From a virus, in IMG/VR virus record IMGVR_UViG_3300045108_000001, positions 1 through 40,084 of that record: a stretch of 40,084 nt of DNA; one strand, 5' to 3'. This document shows positions 30,342-36,847 of the stretch, piece by piece; the stretch's first letter is position 1, and every line of letters starts with the position of its first letter. Under the pieces are notes generated by a model. The model saw only the letters and a list, made by a program, of their open reading frames with translations, had not been told where the DNA came from and did not search any database. Position numbers and translations under genes: made by a program.

Positions 30342-32311
30342 TCCGAACTCCCGCTCGGCCGAACCCGTCCCGCCTCTGCCGGAATCCACTGCTCCACAAC
30401 TACCGGTCCTCCTTCAACCATGCACGGCGCCTTGAACCACAACCGGCACGCCGCGCCCGGAACGAGGCACCCCGGATCAACAGGCGGCAACCCATTCCAG
30501 ACCGGCACCACGCCGCCCATCGAGCCGAGTGCTAACTGCGCGATGTAGTGCTCTCCGTTGCGCCTGACCTGCACGCCGACGTACGGCACCTCGATGCGGT
30601 TGCCGTCGAAGGTGTAGAAGAACGGCTTCGGGGTGATGGTGTCGACCGGGTAGGCTTTCCAGTGCAGCGGGGAGTCGTACTTCTGCTCGCACAGCCACCG
30701 CGGTACGTCTACGTCATCCGGGCGCCCGTTGTTGTACCAGCGCATGACGATATCCCCGCCGGCACAGTCGTTCAGGTAGGCGCCGTACGTGATGCAGGCC
30801 CGCGAGTCGTACGACTTGCAGATGTTCGTCGCCCACTGGCCCGCCTTCTCCGCTGCGGCGATCCAGGCAGCGTTTAAGGGTTGGGAGTTGTAGGCGGCGC
30901 AGTTACGGTACGCGCTCGGTTGGGGCTGTGTCGCCTGTGTGCCGGCATGGGCAGCGGAGACGGTAAGCGGTGATGCCTGTCCCTTTGACGATGCTGGCGC
31001 GGCAGCCGTTATCACAATGGGCTGCGACGGCATGACCGCATCGTGCGCAATCATCGGCATGAACGGCGGTATCACTGGCCATCGGGTGCCGCCTCCGTCG
31101 CTGACTTCTTGCGCTTGCTGGGCGGTTTCGGTGCTCGATACTCCCGTTCCGCGAACGCGAGTACGATCGCGTCCCATTCTTGAGTCACCTTGGTCACCAT
31201 CTTCTGTAGCCAGCGTAGCTGGATTTCGTCGTCCGGTAGCTGATTCGGCATCGCTACGTACAACTCGCGGACTGCGTTGTTGAATCGCCTTGCTGGCGTT
31301 GTCCTCGATCGCGGCACTACTGACTCCTTTCGCCGAACACGTCACGCTCCACGTCACGCGCTTCTCGGACGGATGTGAGATTGCTTCGAACTGGTACACG
31401 CTCGATGCGTCGTATGGAGCGTAGCCGTTCCATGTTGCGCGACCGCCGATGTATTGGATCGTCTTGCGCTTTGACGGTGCACTCGTTGGCCAGATGTCGG
31501 CGGACGTGTCCGAGGTGACAGGCGGCGTAAGGTTGGCGACGAGGCAGACCTGCTCAGTCGCGGCCGTCGTCGTTATCGTCGCATCCGCATTCGACTGTGC
31601 CGTCGAAGCCGTCTCGGAAGTCGCCGGGTTTACCGAGGACTTGCGTTCGGTCGCGGCAACGCTCGGCGTGTTTTGGGTGGTCACAGGCGGGGCATCGTTC
31701 GATTGCCATGACGCGATTCTTTTCGATAACAGCAGCAAGGGTTCAGCGGTGTGGAGTTGAACCACAGCCTTGCGGATTAGGTCATGAGCCGTTCCGCTAC
31801 TACGCGCCAGCCCGCCGCCCTTGCCGCCTAGTGATCCCGTCGACAGGACCACGTCTTTATTTCGAAGTGAGCGGCTTGCCTCGTCCGCTCGTGGCTGCCC
31901 CGCTGTGTCCGGCGTGACTTTCAACCACGGTTTACCCGTTGGGTAGTCGCCCCCCGTGCGCACAGGCCTGTATCGCAGCTCCCCGTCCTTCTTCGCAGGT
32001 TCAATCGGGCCGACCCGCAACGGTTCACGAGCGCCGCGCGTTAGGTTGTGATCCTGATCGGCTCGATTCAACCCGCGAGGTTCCACATCTCGCCGAGACA
32101 CGCCAGCGACTTTCACAGATTCATCAGTGGCCGTCGCAGGGCCATCGTTACCCGTTGACGGTCCGTGCTGGCGTGTCTCGGCCGGACGTGGAGGTAAGGC
32201 CTTCATGACGGCGACATAGATCGCCAACGAGAACACCACGCCGACGAGCAGGAAGACGAAACTAATGAGGGCGGCGAGCGGGATGGCGGTGCGGCGCGTC
32301 ATTTCGTCCAT
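30338..32311 (-). CDS. large membrane-anchored Cys-rich protein, 657 aa (with nested ORFs)
   Basis: An N-terminal signal anchor (IPLAALISFVFLLVGVVFSL, about 10-29) is followed by a long polar, Ser/Thr/Pro/Ala-rich region and a Cys-rich C-terminal domain (about 415-650) with motifs NCAAYNSQPLNAAWIAAAEK, NICKSYDSRACITYGAYLND and DPGCLVPGAACRLWFKAPC. Topology suggests a short cytoplasmic tail and an ectodomain outside the inner membrane with disulfides. No family is recognised. The frame is open throughout, yet at 31072-31317 codon use favours another frame (see the nested ORF), and a GTG at 31075 would make a 245-residue form. Translation of the whole length is therefore uncertain. Confidence 0.5.
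   Translation of the reverse strand: MDEMTRRTAIPLAALISFVFLLVGVVFSLAIYVAVMKALPPRPAETRQHGPSTGNDGPATATDESVKVAGVSRRDVEPRGLNRADQDHNLTRGAREPLRVGPIEPAKKDGELRYRPVRTGGDYPTGKPWLKVTPDTAGQPRADEASRSLRNKDVVLSTGSLGGKGGGLARSSGTAHDLIRKAVVQLHTAEPLLLLSKRIASWQSNDAPPVTTQNTPSVAATERKSSVNPATSETASTAQSNADATITTTAATEQVCLVANLTPPVTSDTSADIWPTSAPSKRKTIQYIGGRATWNGYAPYDASSVYQFEAISHPSEKRVTWSVTCSAKGVSSAAIEDNASKAIQQRSPRVVRSDAESATGRRNPATLATEDGDQGDSRMGRDRTRVRGTGVSSTETAQQAQEVSDGGGTRWPVIPPFMPMIAHDAVMPSQPIVITAAAPASSKGQASPLTVSAAHAGTQATQPQPSAYRNCAAYNSQPLNAAWIAAAEKAGQWATNICKSYDSRACITYGAYLNDCAGGDIVMRWYNNGRPDDVDVPRWLCEQKYDSPLHWKAYPVDTITPKPFFYTFDGNRIEVPYVGVQVRRNGEHYIAQLALGSMGGVVPVWNGLPPVDPGCLVPGAACRLWFKAPCMVEGGPVVVEQWIPAEAGRVRPSGSSE
31072..31317 (-). 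CDS. nested ORF inside the 657-aa frame, 81 aa
   Basis: GTG at 31317 has AAAGGAG six bases upstream. The product is protein-like, with a helical core (NQLPDDEIQLRWLQKMVTKV, then TQEWDAIVLAFAEREY) and a basic tail. By hand count about 70% of its third codon positions are G/C, against about 44% for the long frame over most of the same bases. Its stop overlaps a GTG (GTGA) that would start the Cys-rich C-terminal domain as its own gene. It is probably a real gene; whether it coexists with the long ORF is open. Confidence 0.55.
   Translation of the reverse strand: MPRSRTTPARRFNNAVRELYVAMPNQLPDDEIQLRWLQKMVTKVTQEWDAIVLAFAEREYRAPKPPSKRKKSATEAAPDGQ
31554..31709 (-). CDS. nested zinc-binding miniprotein, 51 aa
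   Basis: ATG at 31709 opens a 51-residue frame starting MAIERCPACDHPKHAERC and containing a later ECGC. The spacing of Cys and His is what the other zinc miniproteins of this operon show. It lies inside the Ser/Thr/Ala-rich, low-complexity part of the 657-aa frame, where overprinting is easy. There is only a weak Shine-Dalgarno. Either a real overlapping gene or a lucky frame. Confidence 0.4.
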   Translation of the reverse strand: MAIERCPACDHPKHAERCRDRTQVLGKPGDFRDGFDGTVECGCDDNDDGRD

Positions 32312-32529
32312 CCGCGTACCTCTCTCGCCTTCGCCCAGTACGCCGAGTCTGTGCGCCGCGCTTCAGCGAGTGTCAGCGGCTTCTCGCCAGTCAGCGCACG
32401 GTAGCCGCGACCGTCGATCATAACGATCAGATCGCCCTTCGCGTCGTGAAAATCAACGAGGAAAGTGCTTGCTTCTTTCGGGACGGCGAACTGTTTGGCT
32501 TGTCGGAAGAGGCGACGCGTCTCGACCAT
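32299..32529 (-). CDS. hypothetical protein, 76 aa
   Basis: ATG at 32529 (MVETRRLFRQAKQFAVPKEA); the frame could extend to a TTG at 32565. The protein has mixed strands (FLVDFHDAKGDLIVMIDGRG) and a C-terminal helical part with EARRTDSAYW. It overlaps the start of the large membrane gene by 13 bases. No family recognised. Confidence 0.55.
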   Translation of the reverse strand: MVETRRLFRQAKQFAVPKEASTFLVDFHDAKGDLIVMIDGRGYRALTGEKPLTLAEARRTDSAYWAKAREVRGWTK

Positions 32530-32768
32530 GGTCTTGCCTGCCGCGCCTCGCCCCGTCTTGAGCAACTCACCACCGCGAATGCAGTAGATTTCGACGTAAT
32601 GCCTTGCCTTAGTCGTCGTTCGTCACCACCTTCGGACTCTTCGCACTGCACGCAGATGACGCCGCGTCCGCCGTTGTTGCAGCAGTCGCTGCCACCTTCC
32701 TCACCACAACGCTGGCAGGTAAGCAGCCCTTGCGTGTGCTGACCGCATTTCGGGCATGTCAAGTACAT
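32427..32768 (-). CDS. zinc-ribbon protein, up to 113 aa
   Basis: ATG at 32768 has a strong GAGGAG Shine-Dalgarno. The first 50 residues are a clear metal-binding region: CPKCGQHTQGLLTCQRCG, then CCNNGG and CVQC. After about residue 62 the sequence turns Arg/Ser-rich and overlaps the next gene by 103 bases, which looks like a shadow; a one-base shift near 32600 would end the protein at a TAA (KSPKVVTNDD). The 3' end may therefore carry an indel or an unusual long tail. Confidence 0.55.
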   Translation of the reverse strand: MYLTCPKCGQHTQGLLTCQRCGEEGGSDCCNNGGRGVICVQCEESEGGDERRLRQGITSKSTAFAVVSCSRRGEARQARPWSRRVASSDKPNSSPSRKKQALSSLIFTTRRAI

Positions 32769-32779
32769 CGATTTCTCCT

Positions 32780-32953
32780 CTATGGAAACTCGTACGCCTT
32801 CCACTCGTCGTACTGCCACTCGCGCTCCATGTACTCGTCGGCTGCCTCTTCGGTCGGAAACTCCCTCACCATCTCGCTGCGACCGGTCACGTGCTCGGTA
32901 AGCGGGAAGAGGCGTCCGTTGATGGCGTTGCGCTTCATGATGAACCAGCTCAT
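32780..32953 (-). CDS. small acidic protein, 57 aa
   Basis: ATG at 32953 overlaps the preceding stop (ATGA). The protein begins MSWFIMKRNAINGRLFPLTE and ends in an acidic/aromatic helix (ADEYMEREWQYDEWKAYEFP). It has strong coding character, and its neighbours are 4 bases (overlap) and 11 bases away. No family is recognised; a small acidic DNA-mimic or inhibitor is one possibility, unproven. Confidence 0.65.
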   Translation of the reverse strand: MSWFIMKRNAINGRLFPLTEHVTGRSEMVREFPTEEAADEYMEREWQYDEWKAYEFP

Positions 32954-33249
32954 TTGGCGGGCTCCTTCTGCGCGGATTGAAGTGCAGCAGACTCGCGAAG
33001 GCGTTGCGTGACCATCATCAGCGGATCGAACTGGCTGAGGAGTTGATCGCGCAGGTATGCGGCCTGTCGGTCTGGCGGATAGCCGCGACTGTCAAGGCAC
33101 GCTTGCACTACGGCATCAATCGCCGAGTCGTGCTCGCGTTGCCAATGCTCCGCCTCTCGCAGCTTCGACTCCAGCGCCTCGATCGTTGCGAGGTAACGTT
33201 GCGCATTGAGGCAGTCGCCGTGCGTGTACGGCTTGATTCGTCTCTTCAC
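32950..33249 (-). CDS. helical protein, 99 aa (paralogue of 30093-30341)
   Basis: A 99-residue protein with a coiled N-terminal half (RYLATIEALESKLREAEHWQ) and a C-terminal half shared with 30093-30341 (SRGYPPDRQAAYLRDQLLSQ, then FDPLMMVTQRLRES). Overlaps both neighbours by ATGA. Function unknown; the conserved half should be a folded helical module. Confidence 0.65.
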   Translation of the reverse strand: MKRRIKPYTHGDCLNAQRYLATIEALESKLREAEHWQREHDSAIDAVVQACLDSRGYPPDRQAAYLRDQLLSQFDPLMMVTQRLRESAALQSAQKEPAK

Positions 33250-33458
33250 TTCCGGCTCCTCTTCTTCCGCAACGACATGGCCTGAAACCGCTCATCCTCG
33301 ATGCGCTGGATCTTCTCTTCGACCGCCGTCCTGATGAAGTACGCCTGCTCGCCGGCCAGCACGTGCTGGGCGAGGTAGCTTTCGGTAGAGCGAGCGAGAC
33401 GCACGGATCGCGGGCGCATCGGTGGCGGCTTGAGTTTCGTGATGGCTTGCTCCGTCAT
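33246..33458 (-). CDS. ribbon-helix-helix (CopG/Arc-type) protein, 70 aa
   Basis: With the ATG at 33458 (MTEQAITKLKPPP; GGAGA just upstream) the product is 70 residues; an ATG at 33470 would add four. RPRSVRLARSTESYLAQHVL followed by FIRTAVEEKIQRIEDE matches the RHH pattern: one basic strand (RSVRL) and two helices, with FIRTAVEEKI as the second. RHH proteins dimerise and bind operators with the paired strands. It heads the leftward operon, so autoregulation at 33471-33570 is likely. Inference for role. Confidence 0.6.
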   Translation of the reverse strand: MTEQAITKLKPPPMRPRSVRLARSTESYLAQHVLAGEQAYFIRTAVEEKIQRIEDERFQAMSLRKKRSRK

Positions 33459-33470
33459 GTCTCCATACAT

Positions 33471-33570
33471 TGAGACCTGATCGTGAATTTGTCAAGCTAC
33501 ATTATGACTTTCGTATCGGCATGCGAAAAGTAGTTGCGCTTCGCCGTTCTCCGACCTATGATGTTGAGCC
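33471..33570. promoter_or_regulatory. divergent promoter region
   Basis: The gap between the leftward RHH gene and the rightward block. Facing right: -10 TATGAT (33557-33562, 5 of 6) with a poor -35 TTGCGC (33534-33539), 17-bp spacer. Facing left: a perfect TTGACA (33495-33490) without a good -10 at standard distance, and a CATAAT (33507-33502) as another -10 candidate. No clear palindrome was found. Confidence 0.45.
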
Positions 33571-33585
33571 ATGGAGGGAGCGGAC

Positions 33586-33882
33586 ATGGCGACGAAGCGG
33601 GGGACGGGATGTATCGGGTGCGACAGTGGCAACCAGCCGGCTGAATGTCCCGTGCATGGCCAGTACGCGGCGCGCGGCTGGTGGCCAGTGGCGAACAACA
33701 GCGAAGGCGACGCGGACCTAACCGCTTACGACGATGGTATCGCGGAGTCGTACGCACTCGTGCTGACGATCGGCGGAGAGCGTCACATTACGAGCGACGG
33801 CTGGCGCGTACAGCGGTGCAAGGTTTATAACCCGCTGGCCCACCTAGCCGATATTCTCGCCGAAATCCGGGTGGCGTCATGA
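33586..33882 (+). CDS. small Cys-containing protein, 98 aa
   Basis: ATG at 33586 has GGAGGG at the right distance; the in-frame ATG at 33571 lies eight bases after the -10 box and could be a leaderless start. Residues 8-23 hold CIGCDSGNQPAECPVHG, a probable zinc knuckle. A beta-type region (SYALVLTIGGERHITSDGWR) and a helix follow. First gene of the rightward block; overlaps the next by ATGA. Function unknown. Confidence 0.6.
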   Translation: MATKRGTGCIGCDSGNQPAECPVHGQYAARGWWPVANNSEGDADLTAYDDGIAESYALVLTIGGERHITSDGWRVQRCKVYNPLAHLADILAEIRVAS

Positions 33883-34271
33883 CCCTCCTCCACACCAAGG
33901 GAGCCGACGAACGTGAAGCAAGGCTGCCTCGATGGGCGCGAGACCTTTTGCGCGAGCTGCGCGCCGATGTTCGCGTGCTGGGGCGTGATCTTGTCACTCT
34001 TCAGGGCGGCGAACCTGAGCCGACGCGCATCACGATCGAGCCGAGCCACTCACGCTTCACGACCGGCCTCGCGCTACCGGACCTTTCCCGCGTGCGCTTT
34101 CGCGTCGGCCAAAGTAAGTGCGACTTCGTTTCGATGTACTTCGACGCCTCGCACGACGGCGCGTTGACGCTCATGGGCGGCGACTCGCTGATCTTTCAGC
34201 CGTGGTCCTCCAACGTCGCCCTCCTGACGACGGCCAGCATTCATGACGTGATGAAGGCGGTGCAACCGTGA
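33879..34271 (+). CDS. hypothetical phage protein, 130 aa
   Basis: An Arg-rich N-terminal helix (LPRWARDLLRELRADVRVLG) precedes a beta-type domain ending LIFQPWSSNVALLT. I have seen this kind of small phage protein with a C-terminal P-x-x-S-N-V motif in Gram-negative phages, uncharacterised. Its first residues (MTLLHTKG) match those of the next gene (MTLIHTKG). ATGA and GTGA overlaps on both sides. Confidence 0.6.
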   Translation: MTLLHTKGADEREARLPRWARDLLRELRADVRVLGRDLVTLQGGEPEPTRITIEPSHSRFTTGLALPDLSRVRFRVGQSKCDFVSMYFDASHDGALTLMGGDSLIFQPWSSNVALLTTASIHDVMKAVQP

Positions 34272-34648
34272 CGTTGATCCACACCAAGGGCTACTTCGAA
34301 GTACTGGAGTCCGTGAAGAAGAGGGCCGAGAAGAAGGCCAAGGCCATGGCGCGGATGGCGGTCAAGGTTAACGAGTCGAGCGTGTTGATGGCGTTGGCTT
34401 CGAGCGCAGACAAACAACTCGTGGAAGCGCTCCACGACGCGATGTTTAGCCCGCCGCTCGCGTTGACGGCGGAAGAAATGACGGACCTGCGCCTCCTTTT
34501 CGCCGAGGACTTCCTTCACCACTACGGCTTCGAACTGGAACTAGTCAGGAGTGAAAAGGTGCGCGAGCATGAGGAGCAACCCGCGCCGCCGACGTTTGGC
34601 CGCTGCATCAAGCACCGCAACCCGACGTGCGAGGAGTGCGAGTTCTGA
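34268..34648 (+). CDS. hypothetical protein with C-terminal Cys motif, 126 aa
   Basis: GTG at 34268 overlaps the previous stop. A basic helix (SVKKRAEKKAKAMARMAVKV), a helical middle and a terminal metal-site-like ending GRCIKHRNPTCEECEF. The short CxxH...CxxC ending recurs in small phage proteins. Overlaps the next gene by TGATG. Function unknown. Confidence 0.6.
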   Translation: MTLIHTKGYFEVLESVKKRAEKKAKAMARMAVKVNESSVLMALASSADKQLVEALHDAMFSPPLALTAEEMTDLRLLFAEDFLHHYGFELELVRSEKVREHEEQPAPPTFGRCIKHRNPTCEECEF

Positions 34649-34782
34649 TGACCACGTACCTCCACGCCTACCTCCCCACCGCGTACGTGCGCCGCGCTTC
34701 GCCGCTGCGCTACGGATGCGCTTGTGGCACTCGCAGCTGCACGAAGGGAGGCGAGCGGACATGGACAGGGGTGGAGCCGTGA
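34648..34782 (+). CDS. miniprotein, 44 aa
   Basis: ATG at 34648 overlaps the preceding stop. The 44 residues (MTTYLHAYLPTAYVRRASPL) contain CACGTRSC, a possible metal site. The gene overlaps the next one by about 22 bases. Its junction and Cys pattern match the neighbouring miniproteins. Confidence 0.5.
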   Translation: MTTYLHAYLPTAYVRRASPLRYGCACGTRSCTKGGERTWTGVEP

Positions 34783-35021
34783 CGCCTGAATTGATGATCG
34801 CCTTCCTGAATAGCATCGAGTGCGAGCCGAGCCGCGTGACTCCGCATGTCCTGAAGGCGAACCTCGTTGAGATCAGGGACATGATCGGCGATCTTGTGAG
34901 GTTGCGCGAGATCATCACGGCAATCAGCGCGCACGCTTCGGCGCATCGCTTTGTCGATACGACCGGCACGGGTCAGTCCGGCGACATGGACCGCATTCGC
35001 GACATTCTGGAGCTAACGTGA
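34761..35021 (+). CDS. hypothetical helical protein, 86 aa
   Basis: ATG at 34761 has GGGAGG nine bases upstream; a GTG at 34779 overlapping the previous stop (GTGA) is the alternative. The protein is helical (KANLVEIRDMIGDLVRLREI, then ITAISAHASAHRFVD). The long frame before the ATG is shadow. No family recognised. Confidence 0.55.
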   Translation: MDRGGAVTPELMIAFLNSIECEPSRVTPHVLKANLVEIRDMIGDLVRLREIITAISAHASAHRFVDTTGTGQSGDMDRIRDILELT

Positions 35022-35338
35022 GGCGTAGGACGATCGAATACGAATGCCGGACCTGCCGTGTTGGCGATCCCGAGAACAACGAACCTGTTCGATGGCTGGT
35101 GACCGAGGACAACGAAGTGTGTGCGAAGGAGAGAAGAGATGAAGCCAGTCTATGCGGCCCTGCTGTTCGGCATCGGTGGCTTCGTCGCCATCGGCTTGGC
35201 GTTCGCGCTTGCAGCGTTCATCGTGGACATAGCGATCAACTTTCCGTACACGTTCACGCCTGCCGCGCTGGCTGTCGCGGCGTGCTGGTTCATGACCTTC
35301 GCATTCGTGATCGTCGTCGTAAGCTGGTGGTGCACTGA
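35018..35338 (+). CDS. small Cys protein, possibly frameshifted, 106 aa as read
   Basis: GTG at 35018 overlaps the previous stop. The first 40 residues look real (MRRRTIEYECRTCRVGDPEN, then VRWLVTEDNEVC). Beyond them the frame becomes Arg/His-rich and overlaps the next gene by 200 bases, as a shadow would. Loss of two bases in the GTGTGTG run at about 35117-35123 would give EVCEGEKR followed by a TGA that overlaps the next ATG (ATGA), the standard junction here. An indel or programmed slip is therefore suspected. Confidence 0.5.
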   Translation: MRRRTIEYECRTCRVGDPENNEPVRWLVTEDNEVCAKERRDEASLCGPAVRHRWLRRHRLGVRACSVHRGHSDQLSVHVHACRAGCRGVLVHDLRIRDRRRKLVVH

Positions 35339-35366
35339 TGCGGTCCGCGCTTGGCGGCGGTGGTGA
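35139..35366 (+). CDS. two-helix membrane protein, 75 aa
   Basis: ATG at 35139 with AGGAG seven bases upstream. Two transmembrane helices (about 5-30, YAALLFGIGGFVAIGLAFAL; about 43-65, ALAVAACWFMTFAFVIVVVS) and a basic end (DAVRAWRRW). A small inner-membrane protein of unknown role. The GTG of the next gene overlaps its stop. Confidence 0.65.
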   Translation: MKPVYAALLFGIGGFVAIGLAFALAAFIVDIAINFPYTFTPAALAVAACWFMTFAFVIVVVSWWCTDAVRAWRRW

Positions 35367-35677
35367 GCAACGTCACCTCCATGGCCTGCTGGCGAGCAAC
35401 ACCAGCGGCTCACCTGAACCCGAGCGAACGGCTGGTAGTCCTGATCCTGAAAGATGCGGCAGAAGGCGTGTGGGCGCGCGACGGCATGCCGGTCGAACAG
35501 ATCGAGAAGCAGATGGGCCGGTACGTGGCGCGCGGGTTCCGCGGTGACGACGTAACTCCGGAAGATGTCGAAGGCTGGCAGCTCGTCTACACCGGAGCGG
35601 CGTCGAAGATTCTGGAGAGACTTGAACGTGACGGATTGGCTGAGCGGTTGCCGTCCGGTAACTGGAGGAGGAGCTAA
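35363..35677 (+). CDS. winged-helix-like protein, 104 aa
   Basis: GTG at 35363 overlaps the preceding TGA. The part LNPSERLVVLILKDAAEGVW (helix 1), an acidic insertion, and GAASKILERLERDGLAERLP followed by SGNWRR (recognition helix and wing) fit a winged helix-turn-helix fold. It is probably a DNA-binding regulator. Assigned by pattern only. Confidence 0.5.
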   Translation: MSNVTSMACWRATPAAHLNPSERLVVLILKDAAEGVWARDGMPVEQIEKQMGRYVARGFRGDDVTPEDVEGWQLVYTGAASKILERLERDGLAERLPSGNWRRS

Positions 35678-36174
35678 TGAAGGTGGTGACGACGTACGTG
35701 TGCGATATCTGCGGCCACGAGTTCGGAGATGAGGCGACTGCTGTTGCTTGCGAGGGGCGCGGCCGAGAGCGAGCAATCGTCAAAGTGGGGGATATCGTTG
35801 TCGGCAATCGCGCCGGATTCGGATGGTTCGATGGCGATGTTTCATGGATCGCGAATCCACAGGTGGCGAGGGACGGCGTGCCGGTGCCGGGCAGTGTCTC
35901 CACGAAGCGCAACCCGAAGCACGGCAACTGCTACGGCGCCTGCTGTACGTATCAGTTCTACTATGTCGTCACCGCGATCGACGGCGACGAGAGCGACGGT
36001 CATCGCGTGCGGTATCACCTCGCAACGAAAGCCATGACGGGCAAGGAAGGTTATCGCTCCGGTTATACGTTCAGCGACGGGCACGTCCGGCCGCGAATCG
36101 TGATCGACCCGCCTGGTGCCGTTCTGGATAGCTCCGATGATCTGATCGGGCAAAAGGCAGACTGCCTGCTATGA
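35677..36174 (+). CDS. zinc-binding protein, 165 aa
   Basis: The start MKVVTTYVCDICGHEFGDEA is a classical zinc-binding N-terminus (CDICGHEF) seen in many small phage proteins, followed by a beta-rich domain with KVGDIVVGNRAGFGWFDGDV and NCYGACCTYQFYYVVTAIDG. One-base overlap with the preceding stop. Function unknown; the V-G-D-I-V strand could indicate a small beta-barrel. Confidence 0.65.
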   Translation: MKVVTTYVCDICGHEFGDEATAVACEGRGRERAIVKVGDIVVGNRAGFGWFDGDVSWIANPQVARDGVPVPGSVSTKRNPKHGNCYGACCTYQFYYVVTAIDGDESDGHRVRYHLATKAMTGKEGYRSGYTFSDGHVRPRIVIDPPGAVLDSSDDLIGQKADCLL

Positions 36175-36377
36175 CGACACCTCCCGACCCTCTCAATCCC
36201 TCTTCTTCTCCAGAACGGACAAAGTGCCGAGTGTGCCGCTTGTTCAAGGCGTGCCTCGCTCTGATGATTGCGACAGGTCTGTTATGCCTGTACATGCGTG
36301 ACGCGCTGAATGCGGCGGCTCTACTCGGCTTCGGCATCGGTAACCTCGGCTGGCCATTTCTGTGGCGGAAGGACTGA
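36171..36377 (+). CDS. small membrane protein, 68 aa
   Basis: A Pro/Ser-rich N-terminus, a Cys pair (CRVC at about 19-22), then two hydrophobic stretches (ACLALMIATGLLCLYM; AALLGFGIGNLGWPFLW). ATG overlaps the preceding stop (ATGA) and the stop overlaps the next ATG. Predicted inner-membrane protein, function unknown. Confidence 0.6.
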   Translation: MTTPPDPLNPSSSPERTKCRVCRLFKACLALMIATGLLCLYMRDALNAAALLGFGIGNLGWPFLWRKD

Positions 36378-36847
36378 TGAGCCTTCGCCGCTCTGGATTC
36401 CGCAAAGATAAGAAGCCATTGACTCCACTTCAGGAGTACAAACGATCCGCACCTCTAGCGATCGAGACGCCTCGCGATGAACAGATCAACACGGCTGAGC
36501 TGGAGCAGAAGAAGGTCCACCCGATCCGTGACGAGAAGTATCGGGCATGGTTGTACGACAAGCCGTGCTGCATCGAGGGTCGGACGAACAAGCGCACCGG
36601 CCTGCTGCATGTCTGCTGGAGTCCGGAGAGGATCGGCCGACAGTTCAAGTCAGACCCGATGCACGGGCGCAAGCTCGGGACGGCGATCAAGGCGGACGAT
36701 AGCAGTTGCTTCCCGGGATGCAGGCATTGCCATCGCGAGCAAGAGGCGAACATGGATCGCTTCGACGCTGATTACGACATCGACCGGCATCAGATCGCGG
36801 CCGGGTATTACGCTGAGTACCAACGAGAACAGGAGCTGAAGCGATGA
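36377..36847 (+). CDS. HNH/DUF968-like nuclease candidate, 156 aa
   Basis: ATG at 36377 overlaps the previous stop. After a basic N-terminus, the core reads HPIRDEKYRAWLYDKPCCIE, then LLHVCWSP, then AIKADDSSCFPGCRHCHREQ and a final D-rich helix. This follows the DUF968/Ref-type order: Y-R-x-W...PC, a His-containing middle, D-D-x-x-x-x-P-x-C-x-x-C-H-x-E, which is an HNH-related fold of phage recombination nucleases. It lies two genes from a RecB-type nuclease, supporting a recombination module. Confidence 0.55.
   Translation: MSLRRSGFRKDKKPLTPLQEYKRSAPLAIETPRDEQINTAELEQKKVHPIRDEKYRAWLYDKPCCIEGRTNKRTGLLHVCWSPERIGRQFKSDPMHGRKLGTAIKADDSSCFPGCRHCHREQEANMDRFDADYDIDRHQIAAGYYAEYQREQELKR

Noticed and set aside
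31318-31553. Same-strand third frame ending TAG at the 31317 GTG (contains NECTVKAQDDPIHRRS)
   Set aside because: No usable start codon and Arg-rich; hand-counted third-position GC is lower than in the long frame. The neat TAGTG junction kept it under consideration.
31741-31810. tRNA-like T-arm on the minus strand (TGTGG-TTCAACT-CCACA) with a partly pairing acceptor
   Set aside because: Only 27 nt separate the possible acceptor and T-arm, so D-arm and a proper anticodon arm cannot both fit; the stretch is also coding in the large membrane gene.
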